A stretch of DNA of 64,000 nt from Trichobilharzia szidati (Eukaryota > Platyhelminthes > Trematoda > Strigeidida > Schistosomatidae), in the NCBI GenBank assembly GCA_944472155.2, contig OX235272.1, forward strand, positions 101,500,020-101,564,019, read 5' to 3'. Under the pieces are notes generated by a model. It had not been told where the DNA came from. It ran no database searches and worked only from the letters and a program-made list of their open reading frames with translations. Of this stretch, positions 22,001 through 34,000 are shown one piece after another. How positions within the stretch are numbered: position 1 is the first letter of the stretch; every line of letters starts with the position of its first letter. The translations under genes were made by a program, and so were the position numbers.

Positions 22001-25000
22001 GACATTGCTTTGTGTGCTTCGGTGCATATTGTTGTGGAGTTACTGGACTCTGACCCGATCGATCGTGGGCGGTTTCAGCTGTTAGTGTTGTATGGCTAGC
22101 AACGCGCGTGGACTTGCTCTGCGTTGCGTCAAGCGGCTGTGCTTCCATGAGATGAAAAGGAAACTAAATAACATTCAATTAGAGAATAATGAAAAAATGG
22201 TTCGTTTTGGCATAATTACACTAATATACCAATCAGTATGGCAGCCTTAGAAGCAGTTAAAAGAGAACTAACTGCTTATCCTGAAAATAAAATAATGGTG
22301 AAACTAATAATAATGATGAAATAAGTAAGAAAGAATATAAAGCATCGACCTGCAGTTTTATCATATAAGGAGGGGACATCAGAAACCCTTCGCAAGTAGG
22401 ATTCTTAATAAAGCAGGTATTAGGGTGGCATTTAAACCTACAAACTCACTTAGGCAGGGACGTGCTATGTAGGTTAAAGGACCCAGTTGACCCAATTAAA
22501 CAAAGTAATGTGATTTGCAAAATACCTTGCAATGACTGTGAGTTAAATCAACTACATAGGTCGAAGTGGTAGATCCAGGGTAATCGGATTTTCTGTCAGA
22601 ACATAAGAATTCGGCTAAGGTTAGAATAGTTGATCGCACGAAGATAGATAAGTAATCTAGGAAAAAAGAAGCTTAGCTTAGCAACTTCAACCGGAACAGG
22701 CTGGATTCAGGAGAAACAAGTCATGCATTGATCAGATCGCTACATTGCGGATCATCATTGAACAAAGCTTGGAATGGCAGTCACCTCTCTATCTCAACTT
22801 CATCGACTTTGAAAAGGCTTTCGACAGCGTCGATCGAGAGGTGCTTTGGCAGCTACTTCGCTACTATGGGGTGCCACCGACAATTATACATCTCATCCAA
22901 CAGCTGTACGGCAATGCTGCATGCCAAGTAATCCACAACGGGAAACTTACGAAATCCTTCGAAGTGAAGACAGGAGTAAGACAGGGTTGCCTACTATCGC
23001 CAATGATTTTCCTGGTTGCAGTAGATTGGATAATGCGACAAACAGCAGGCAATGAGGAAACAGGCATAAAATGGACTCACACAAAAAACTTGGAGGATCT
23101 GGACTTCACCGATGATATATGTCTGATTTCCCACAAACTGGAAGATATGCAAGCGAAAAGCAACAAGTTGACAGAAGAAGCATCAAAGATAGGACTTCAG
23201 GTGAACATAGAGAAAACAGAGGTAGGTGATGAAGATTCCTGGGCAACACCACCAACAGCAACAACAACAGCTGACAACAATCAGCACAAATGGAAGGAAC
23301 CTGAAAGAAACAACCTCTTTTACCTACATGGGAAGCATCGTTTCAATTACAGGCGGAACTGATGAGGATATCAAAGCAACGAGGATCGGGAAAGCAAGAC
23401 AAGCTTTCACTACTCTCAAGTCAGTGTGGAGGTCAACAGCATTCAGCATCAAAAATAAGATCGGGATTTTCAACTCCAATGTGAAGTCAGTGCCACTTAC
23501 TATACGTACGGATCAGAGACTTGCACTGCGCGTCATAAAGAGCATCTCAAACAAACTACAGACCTTCATTAACAGTTATCTTCGCTCAATACTACTAAGG
23601 ATCAGATGGCCGGCCAGAAAAGATCAGCAACAGAGATCTCTGGCAATGAGCGAACCAACACACAGGAACCGATTGTGAAACAAATAGGCAGGAAGAAATG
23701 GAGATGGACTGGCCATACTCTGAGGAAACCATCAAGTGACATCACTAGACAAGCCATCGCTGGAGTGGAACCCGAAAGGGAAGCGGCTAGTTGGTCGTCA
23801 GTGTGTGGGTGACTTGGAGGAGGTCATGTGAAGAGGAGATGAAAACGTGTGGGCAGACTTGGAGCCAGGTGAACATGCTAGCAGAGAACCGAACGCAATG
23901 GAGACGCATGGCTGAAGCCCTATGTTCCTCTAGGAATTAAAGGAAACAATAATAATAATAAATGCATTAACACACATTAGGGTGGGAGAGAGTTAAAATT
24001 CTAAGATGTAGTATAGGCGGGTGGAGATGGAGAGAGGTTGGTCACTGAATCTTTGGTCATAGAATCTACACCCAACAGGTGTAATAGGAATGACTCATCA
24101 CTCACACCAGAAATATGGAAAATACTACTATCAGTCATATCAAGAGATGAAAAATATTGGAATTATGTGAAGAAAGTTAGAAAGTTGTGTGAGTATCTTG
24201 ATATGATGATGATGATGAGCAGTAATAAATTGTGTTCGTAACATGGTCATCAGTAGTAAATATTATTGTATAAAACTGTGAGACTTCAAGAGGATAAATT
24301 TTATCCAAAATGGAATTATACATTACCACAGTGCACAAGTTCTATTCTTGTATCATTGTTAAAATGGATGCCTTATTTATTATCACTTTAGGTAATGATA
24401 GCTGCATAGACTGATACTTGAACCTGTCGCTGTATAAGATTTGTAAAAGGTGAACTCTGTTATTAGGTATTAAAATGTAGTTTCCCGTTTTCAATTTTTA
24501 CTGAAGGATTCAATCAGTACATAAAACTTCCCTTTATTTCGCTCTTCGTGTTAATTGTATAGCAGTGTTTTTTTATTCCTTCAGGTTCCCAGTAAAACAT
24601 AGGGCTTCAAGCTAGAGGCTTGAAGTTTCTTTACCAGTGTTTATTTTTACAGGATGTGGTTGCTAGCCTCATGCCCAACCTTTCCCCTTTACCAGCTTCA
24701 TTTCTGGCTTAGCGAGGTAAAGAAGTGCGTCGGCCGGGGATCGAACTCCGGACCATGTGCACGGTCGGCGAGAATCCTAACCACTGTGCCACCGCACGTA
24801 TAGCAGTGAATAGCATTTTAGTCCGCGGTGTTTCACATCCTACTGGAAACACTTGATGTCAAGGTGTTTCAGACAAATTCCGCTTCATGGTTATAGCAAA
24901 TATACTTTACGGAAAAGTTTTTTGGACAGTATTCCACAGAGTACTCTGTATCAGAGTTGACATTGTGTGTGGTCAATGTGCTTTGACCCATAGAAACAGG

Positions 25001-28000
25001 CAAATTGATAGATATACATTGAGATAGTCAGGAGTGGTATTCTGTCCTTAACGGATGATGAATGCTATCGATTTTTGTAGGGATTTTGTTTGATTGGTTA
25101 GAGGATTTCATCATGAGCTGACATCAGTTAGAGAACCATTGGAAAACTAGCCACAGGGAGTACTGGACAGCCAGCTGTTTCGTCAGCCTAGTTTGGAACT
25201 GACTCTTCATCAGTACGCACCCACCTCCAGGGCTCGAGCCCAGGCCCTTCTGGTTACGAGGCTAGCGAGCTCGTAGACCATTCACCAGCCACTGTGACCC
25301 GATCGATTTAATGACCAGTCCATGAATTTAACTTCTTCCAATTCACGACATATCGCGACCACTTCGCAGTGTCTTCTTCGACGAGTTACTGCGTCACCTT
25401 CAACATGCTGTACCCTACTGGTCACGGCTTCCCAATAGAACCCTGGGTTAACTACCTGAATAGGGCCAGTCACTCACTGGTGAGCATCAGATCGATTTTT
25501 GAGTATTGGTTTTTGTATTCGCTGGATTATCCACTAGAGAATATGATTCTCAGTATGATTGAATGAAACGCCTTTTTCTTTATCCCTGAACAAAACACAC
25601 GTAGACTTTTATTTATATATTTATTTTTTGTCCAGTGAGGCATTACTCTTGAAGTTTAATAAGCGATTTTATGTCCAGTTCATTATTTAACACTCACCGC
25701 CGATGACTGTAACTTGTTAGATTGTTAATTTCGTCTATCGCTTACCAATTCAACTTCGATTAAATAACCTAATTGTATATATCATTAAGATATTAGGCCA
25801 TCAGTTCACTTTATCTATTCAACTATGGGGAAATGATACTTCCATATTAGTTTGTTTATTAGATGTATCACACAGTCTGTGAAACAGTATTATTTACTGG
25901 ATGACGTTTCGAACAAAATTTATTGTTCATAATCATATCAATTGAATTGTTTTGTTTAATTGGCTCCACAGGATTGATCCTTTAACCAACATAGCTTGTT
26001 TCTAATTGAGTTTGTGGGTGTTTTGAATGCCAGCTACTTCTATTCCTGCCTTGTTGAGAATTCCGCGTAAGGTTTCAGAGGTTCCTCGGATACATCTAAT
26101 AAACAAACTAATATGGAATTACTTACTACCACAGTGCCCAAGTTTTACACATATATGAGATGATACTGTCTGACTCTGAGGAAACCTTAGTGGCAAGTCT
26201 ATGATACAATAGATATTTTTAGGATATTAGAAGTAATTAGCAATGGTCTCACTGCTCTCTTTTAGACATAATGTACAGACAATATTATCTTTCTTCACCG
26301 GTCAGCTTTCACTAAAAAAGTTTGAGTGTTGTCATACATTATATAATGCATGATGTTTGAGCTAAGAAATTCCTTACAATTAGGTAGTTAATTCTAGTTC
26401 ACATAGTCTTTTTTTTAATCAACCTACTATCATTCATACAACCATTTCTATGTGGTATGCACTCTAACATAAGTAAAAGTGAACGAAATATTCCCAAATA
26501 TTGAGTCATAAGAAAAAGGTGTAAACAGTGAAGAAAATTTTCGCCTCGACGATTCATTTTCATAAGCTGCTGTACAATCGTAATTATATTTTATAAGGAA
26601 TTCATAAGACAACCAATCAGATACTGGTAAACTTTGTCCTCGGAAAATGTATTACGTAATGTAAGATGTAATCTAGAAGGGATGACTAATTGTAAGTCAG
26701 AAAAGAGGCAGATGTTGGCATGACGTAATAAATGTGGGATAATGACTAATCAGTATGATTGAGTAGAATGAACAAGAATTAGTGGAAATGAAAACAAAAC
26801 ACGTAAATCAGGGAAGAGTCTCTTTTCGACGGCCAATTCATTTTCTTAGCTGTACAATCGTATTTTGTATGTATGTGTACATTAAGTTTGTCAAACAAAA
26901 AATACAATTGGTTGTAGTTATTTCAACTAAACAGATGAAGATTGGTAATTGGAGTTGCGTAATACAAAATCAGTCAAGAAAATTGGGTGTTATTGAAACT
27001 ATAGTAGTAATAAAAGTGATGAGTTGTCATAAACAGTTGTTAGAAGGGAGTTACGTAATAATATGAATAGTTTGATGATTGAGTTGTACTCAGGATACAC
27101 ATAGGAACAAAGTGGAGAATACGAAATTACGTAAGAGTTCTAAATGAATACAAGAATTATAAGCAATTAAAGAACAGGCAAAGAAACAAAATTAAGTCTT
27201 CAAAATCAAAAAAATCAAATCAAAAAAGTTGTTACCAAGACAGTAGAAGTGGTTGAGTAATCCTCTTTTGTATGAACAGCTCCGGTTTTTCTATGTGAAT
27301 GGCCAGAGCTTCAGAGATACAAAGATGAAACCGTATTGCCTTTGATAGGTTGTTCTTGAATCTGTAGATTACTTTGAAGGAGGCATTTGTTGAAGTGGAA
27401 TGATCAGTGTTAACCAGGTGTTCAATTATCGCACTCCTTACTGCACCACTATTGTCTTTTCGCAACCATGCTGGATAGTGTTCTTGAATTCTCTTGGACA
27501 GGGCGCGCGTCGAACGACCGATGTACCTGGCTCCACAGCAGCAGGTGAACTGATATATGCACATAGAAGTGGTCAGATGCGGGATTTTGTCCTTTAGGCT
27601 TCTGCAGATCAGTGGGTGGCTGGAGAACACTATTCTTAGCGTTTCTGCAAAGAATGTTCTTCTCAGAGATGATGTGATCCTTCTCTTGAGAACATCGCTT
27701 GCTAAATTTCCCTTGAAATCCAAGTTTATGTAGAGTTTCTTTTTAGGCGCAAGTGAAGTTTCATTTCTCCCAATTCTTGGTTTGATATTTTTGTCAATGA
27801 ATCTTATTGGGTATCCATTTTGGATGAAGATTTCTCTTAGAATATCTAATTCTGTTTCTAGAACATCGGAACTACAGATGCGTCGGATGCGGTTGGCAAG
27901 CGGAATTTAATTAAATAATTTAGACTGACTGGATTAACTGTCTGCTGGAGAATGTGATACGTAAGGTGATTGTTGGAAATGTCTTCTTCAGACATTTAGA

Positions 28001-31000
28001 AAGGTGGTTTCTAAGAATTTCTGCTTCGATGTCACTTTTGAATTCGAGGTTCATGAAGAGAGTTTTGTTAGGAAGAGTTGCTATGTTTGGCGATGGAGGC
28101 TTCTGTTTCATATTTTTGTCTATGAATCTTGGTAGATAACCGTTGTCTAGTGGGGTTTCATGTAATAAGTTTAATTCTTTCTCAATCATGTCTTCTGAAT
28201 AGATTTTTCTAATCCTTGAACTTAATGTACGTACCAGGCTTCGCTTTCGGATCAGAGGAACGAAGCTCTGTCCCATCCATGCTTTATATGAACTATCTGA
28301 TGAACGATTAAAAAGGGCTATATGAACTAGAATTAAGTACCTAATTGTAAGGAATTTCTTAGCTCAAACATCATGTATTATATAATGTATGACAATACTC
28401 AAACTTTTCAATGAAAACATTCCTAAGATCACTCCAATCCAATAGTCATTTAGCTGGAGGTGTATAGAAATGTAATCTATACACACATAAAAATGGATCA
28501 TTCCCCTTCATTGTTCAATATGTATTGATGTTGTTGATCAGTTTTAACAAAGAATTACCTTAAAATTTTCAGTGAGATAAAATGCTTGGATAATTCAATG
28601 AGTAGTTTTTGTTCTAAAGAGCTTGATGTAAAATCTTTATTTATATTCACATCGTGGTTATTTCATGCATATATATTTATTATAATCCTTATGGTTTGTC
28701 ATGTCAAAACGCTCTCCTTCCTCCTTCAGACATATTTGCATTTCATATGATATGAGGCAGCATGCAACAAAGATATTTCACGAATTATTAAATGCTTTTG
28801 GACAGTATATACAAACATCTCTGGCAAATCCTGGCCCTGGGGATGAATTATGTAAGTCATCTTGTCTTGTCTTATTTTTTCTCCTTACCTATACTTCATC
28901 GTCTACCTGCACTAAATTGTCTGGTTACATAACTGAAGAATAATATTGTTTGTCTGAAATATTCTATTTGTTTATGTGTATCCATGGATAAGATTGAAAA
29001 ATAGCCAGTGGATAATTTATGTTCAAACTAATCCCCAGTTGACTTATTAAAATTCAACCTTTAAGCAATCTCACGTAAAGAGGAAGAGGTAATGTCAGTC
29101 AATAACTGACTGACTGGTTTCAACATAGAGAACAACTTTGCACAGATGTGCAGCAGTTCTAGTTGCCGCACTTCACTTAGCACACGAAGCAAGAGAACAA
29201 ATGCAAAACAGAGACCGTAAACAGGCGTGTGAGGCAAAAACAATAGTAATATCGAAGAACAATGTAGTTTTATTAGATATTCTAAGTCACAAGGAGTGGA
29301 TACACCTGCGCCAGCCATTGACAACGACGATTTTGAGCCATATCACCAATTGTCTTCACCTGTCATCATTGGTTTTTTGCCATCTCGAAAACCCCAACCA
29401 GTTAGGATGTCTACACCTCCCTACGTGACTGGTTTAAACTAACTTGTGGATTTGCTTCATTGACCGATGAAGCCGTGTTTTGGTTTTACCACTACTAGCT
29501 AGCTCTTTTCCAACCTGATCTATCCTGTGCCAATCATCTAACAATTCCCGTCGAGGAAGGCGATGGATGGCTAGGCATATGTAACACATTTCCTAACCAT
29601 CTCAATCGATGTAACGTCTCAGCCACCTCGTCGATTGATTTCCCCTCCCACCTACGTAGCACTCAACCACCGATGCCTAACCTCAATATTGCTCACCCTA
29701 TTATACCACCACCTAACACACACTTTCAATGGCCATGTCTCGTTCACAGCCACAAAGGAGGACGGAGCGGACTGCTGAGCAGTGCACACGCGTTTTGTTC
29801 GACAGACAGCCGGATATCACGTCTCCACCAGAGACGGCCTAAACTGGTATATACTAAACGTCAGTACCACTGAAGAATTAACAGAATACTGAGGATTCGT
29901 TGGGCTTCTATACTATTATTTTCTCAAATCTGTTTTCGTTAACTTCGCTTAAGGGTATACTACTTTTTAATGATTCATATGTATTATCCTCATAAATATT
30001 ATTCGTTGAAGTTTCTGTAGCGGTTTGATTAGTTTTGTGAGTTAGGGTCGCTAACCAGCCCCACGTCCAATTCAATCCTCCCTCTTTACCCCGGGCTTTT
30101 CGATCGGTTAGAAAACTATTGAGATAGTTAACTAGACGGGGTTATATATGACGATGCCACGTGTCAGGTGATCTACAGGAGAAAATTCAGCGAGTCGTTC
30201 GAAGTATATATAGGAGTAGGACAAGGCGACTGCCTGCCTATTATCACCGCTGATATTCCTAATTGTACTGGTCTGGATTATGCATCAGCCTTTGGGGAGT
30301 GAGAAGACAGGAACATGTTGGGCCGATAAGAAAACTCTAGAAGATATGGATTTCGGGCGTGGATGATTTATGTTTAATGCCACACAAACAGGAAGACTTG
30401 TAGGCAGGTGGGCAGGCGAAAAGCAACAAACTGACTAAAGAGGCTGGCTGGCAGCGAAGACAGGACTCCAGGTGAACACAAGGGAGACAGACTTGATGAA
30501 GATAACCAACCAGCCAACAGCAATGACAACAACCAGCACCAGTCACCATAAACGATAGATATTTAACAGAGGTTGCCTCCTTCACTTATCCGGCTAGAAA
30601 ATACGGTTTCGGTCACAGGCGAGAGCACAGATGAAGATGTCGAAGCCAGTCAGAATCGGAAAGGCAAGATACACATTCATTCAACCTGAAACCAACTTGG
30701 AAATCTTCTGCACTCAGCTTAAAGAATAAGATTCAAATTCTGGTCGACACCAATGGCTGTACAGGTCAGAAACTTGCACTGTGTGTAACGTTAAAGATTT
30801 TCAACGGATTTCAAACTTTCATCAACAGCTACCTTTTCTGGCTCTATATTGAAAATCAAATGGCCAGAAAGAATAAATAACGAGGAACTGTGGCTGGCAA
30901 CAAACCAATCAAGAGTCGTCGACAGCTCAATAAATATGCAGAAGAGAATGAAGATGGATTGGTCATACTTTGAGTAGGCCGTCAAATGACATCGTGCGTC

Positions 31001-34000
31001 AGGCGCACAAGTGGAACCCGAATGGGTCGTCCTAGGATGGCGTGGAGGAGATGAGAGATTGTGGGCGATCGTGGACCCAGCTAAAGAGGGCTGCAGAAAA
31101 TAGGACAGAGTGGAGATGTGTTGTTGAAGCCAGTCGTATGTTCCACTCGGAACTCAAGGGAATAATAATAGTAAAATTTAAAAAATAATCCAAAAAATAT
31201 TCTCATTGATTTCTGTTTTTATATGAAGGGTCTCTGGTTGGGACAAAATTGTTTTTCTAGTACTCTTTCATATTTAAATAGTTCCTTCGTCGATATGATC
31301 GATTGACAAGGTATGCCTTAAAATTAAGACCACTTAGTCAATAAACTTTTTAAAATTTTGTTCACCTTTTTAAGAATGGTAGGAATTTTGTGTAACATGG
31401 TGGGCATGTTAAACTATGGCGAAATTTCTGTCACATAGTAAGTTTCTAAAACCGACTGACATAAAACTATATTGGCATCGGGTTTATCGTCGATGCTATT
31501 CATCCTGCTTAGAGGGTAAAGAAAATTGTTTAAAAAAATGAGCTGTTTGGCAGTTACTACGTCGTGTTGTCGGGGGGTGGGGATGCATATCACTGAATAA
31601 TTGTCAATCTCTTTGACATTGTTGTGAAGAGTTCTTTATATTAATGGGGGGGGGGGGTAAAAATGTCTTGCCAGTTGTTTATAAATCAGTTCTGTCCTAT
31701 TTTTCTCGTTGTTGGGCTTGGCGAATTTGTTGTCATCTGAGTTGTCAGTTTATTAATGCATACATCTGTATCCAATAGGACCACTCCTGATCATTTGTCA
31801 GGGCGTGTTATTATCAAATTTTTATTGTCTCTTAGTTCTTTGAGTTGTTGACTGTGTTCTTTCGTCACAAGACGTCGGCTTTTAGTTTTCAAGCTGAGAT
31901 ACTGATTACAGCAGTCGAAGATTGTTGACTTAAAGTGTAGGAATTCTGTATCGGAGACTGGAGTAATGTCATTCGTTTGGCTTATAAGATTCTCGAATTG
32001 AATATACGTGTGAAATCAGTTGCTGTTAAGATTTACGTCACAGAATTTTAGTCCAAGAGATAGAGCTTCTAGTTGTGCCGTTGATAACGGAGGTGAAGAG
32101 TGATTAAAGACAAATTTATTAGGATCGCTGGGGAACTTATTCTGGACTTCGATGGGTTTCAGGCTTTTGTTCAAATCACATATCACAGAAATCTTCCGCT
32201 CTTTGTTAATTATCATCATGCGAGAGACAATCGTGCAGAACAGAAGAGCTGAAAATGTTAAATCAGATTTGAACAAAAGCCTGAAACTCGTCGAAGTCCA
32301 GAATAAGTTCCCCAGCGATCCTAATAAATTTGTCTTTAATCACTCTTCACCTCCGTTATCAACGGCACAACTAGAAGCTCTATCTCTTGGACTAAAATTC
32401 TGTGACGTAAATCTTAACAGCAACTGATTTCACACGTATATTCAATTCGAGAATCTTATAAGCCAAACGAATGACATTACTCCAGTCTCCGATACAGAAT
32501 TCCTACACTTTAAGTCAACAATCTTCGACTGCTGTAATCAGTATCTCAGCTTGAAAACTAAAAGCCGACGTCTTGTGACGAAAGAACACAGTCAACAACT
32601 CAAAGAACTAAGAGACAATAAAAATTTGATAATAACACGCCCTGACAAATGATCAGGAGTGGTCCTAATGGATAGAGATGTATATATTAATAAATAATTT
32701 ATAACATTATTTATTATTTAAACGCATTAGAACTTGGTACAATATGGCACCAAGAAGTATGCGCTACACAAGAAGGATGCGCCACACAAATTTATAACAT
32801 TAATACTAGCTAACCTGGCTTCATACTTAACTTCCCAGTTAGGCACCTGTGTGTGTATGTTTGCATACAGGGGCTAAATTTGCCAGCAGTATGAAAATTT
32901 ACTTATGGCAATAGGATTTTCAAAGCATTTCTGACTCTATAGGATTGCATCACATACATGAATTGGTCAGATTTTTACATACCTTTAAGCTAAATTCTAT
33001 CGTGAGTGGTTCTCTTGCTGCTAATTTTTCTTCTTCTAACATTCGGAGCTTGTGTGTATGCTATAAAGTAATCGATGTTTTATAAAATTGCAAAGGCCTA
33101 ATTACTTTTTTCTTTGTTATCAAAACTACACAGATGACGTAAGAATTTTCTTTGACTCATCAAATTCTGACTACTTAAATTCCCTAAGTAGGCAAAGCTT
33201 GCTTAAAGCAATTTATGAAGAAACATTGATGTGTTACCACTCTGTAGTTCATGATAATTTTATTGATTACAGAATGGATTTCATCAGCAGTTGAAAGACC
33301 CATTGGTATTTAAGCAGATTATCGAATATTCAAGTATTGGTTTTGTAGGGATTTTGTTTGATTGGACGAAGGATTTCATCATGAGCTGACATCAGTTAGA
33401 GAACCACTGGAAAACCAGCCACAGGGAGTACTGCACAGCTGTTTCCTCCTAGTTTGGGACTTTGCATCAGTACTCATCCAGCTCACTGCAAGAGTTCAAA
33501 CCCAGGACCCTCTGGTTACAAGGCTAGCGAGCTCGTAGACCATTAAGCCGCTGTGACCCGATCCAATGGCCAGTGCATGAATTTTAACTTCTGCCACTAA
33601 TTCACGACATAGCATGACCATTTCGCAATGTCTTCTTCGATGAGTTACTGCTTCATCTTCAATTTGCTGTACCGTACTGGTCACAGCTGCCCACTAGAAC
33701 CCCAGGCTAAACTACCTGAGTAGGACCAGTAACTCACTAGTGAGCATCAGATTAATTTTCAAGAACCAATGGAAAATTTGCAGGGAGTACTGAATAATTG
33801 CCAGCTGTTTCATCACTCACTGATAAAGAGTCCCAAACTAGGACAAAACGGTTATCCAGTACTCCTCGCAGGTATTCCATTGGTTCTCTAACTGATGTCA
33901 GCTCATGATGAAACTCTCCAACTAATCAAACAAAAACAAAATCCCTACAAAACCATACTTGAAAAATAATAATATTAATCATATTTAATTTTGTAAGCAG

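Larger units (their letters stand above)
22150..24350 (+). mobile_element. Penelope-like element interrupted by an RTE-like LINE (intron 9)
   Basis: Before 22690, the plus strand encodes the PLE segment with [13 protein letters not shown] and [12 protein letters not shown], the start of the GIY-YIG domain. After 23960 it resumes with [14 protein letters not shown] sequence and a PLE arm (24190-24340) ending TTTATCCAAAATGGAATTAT. The middle is a LINE of another class, so this is a nested insertion that split the PLE at its endonuclease domain. Confidence 0.7.
26312..28412 (-). mobile_element. Penelope-like element(s) with inverted arms (intron 9)
   Basis: Arms of about 95 bp at 26312-26406 and 28319-28412 are reverse complements (GAAATTCCTTACAATTAGGT, CATCATGTATTATATAATGT). 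Inside, on the minus strand, are two PLE coding fragments, 28276-27920 and 27905-27237. The left interior (26500-27180) resembles the arm of the PLE at 53690. Confidence 0.75.

Noticed and set aside
31647..31658. Run of 12 G as a possible G-quadruplex or regulatory site
   Set aside because: A single homopolymer without other G-tracts; more likely a sequencing or slippage feature inside PLE remnant sequence.
32152..32427. Two overlapping genes encoding the same peptide on opposite strands (32016-32276 and 32152-32427)
   Set aside because: They are the two arms of the PLE palindrome, not separate genes.
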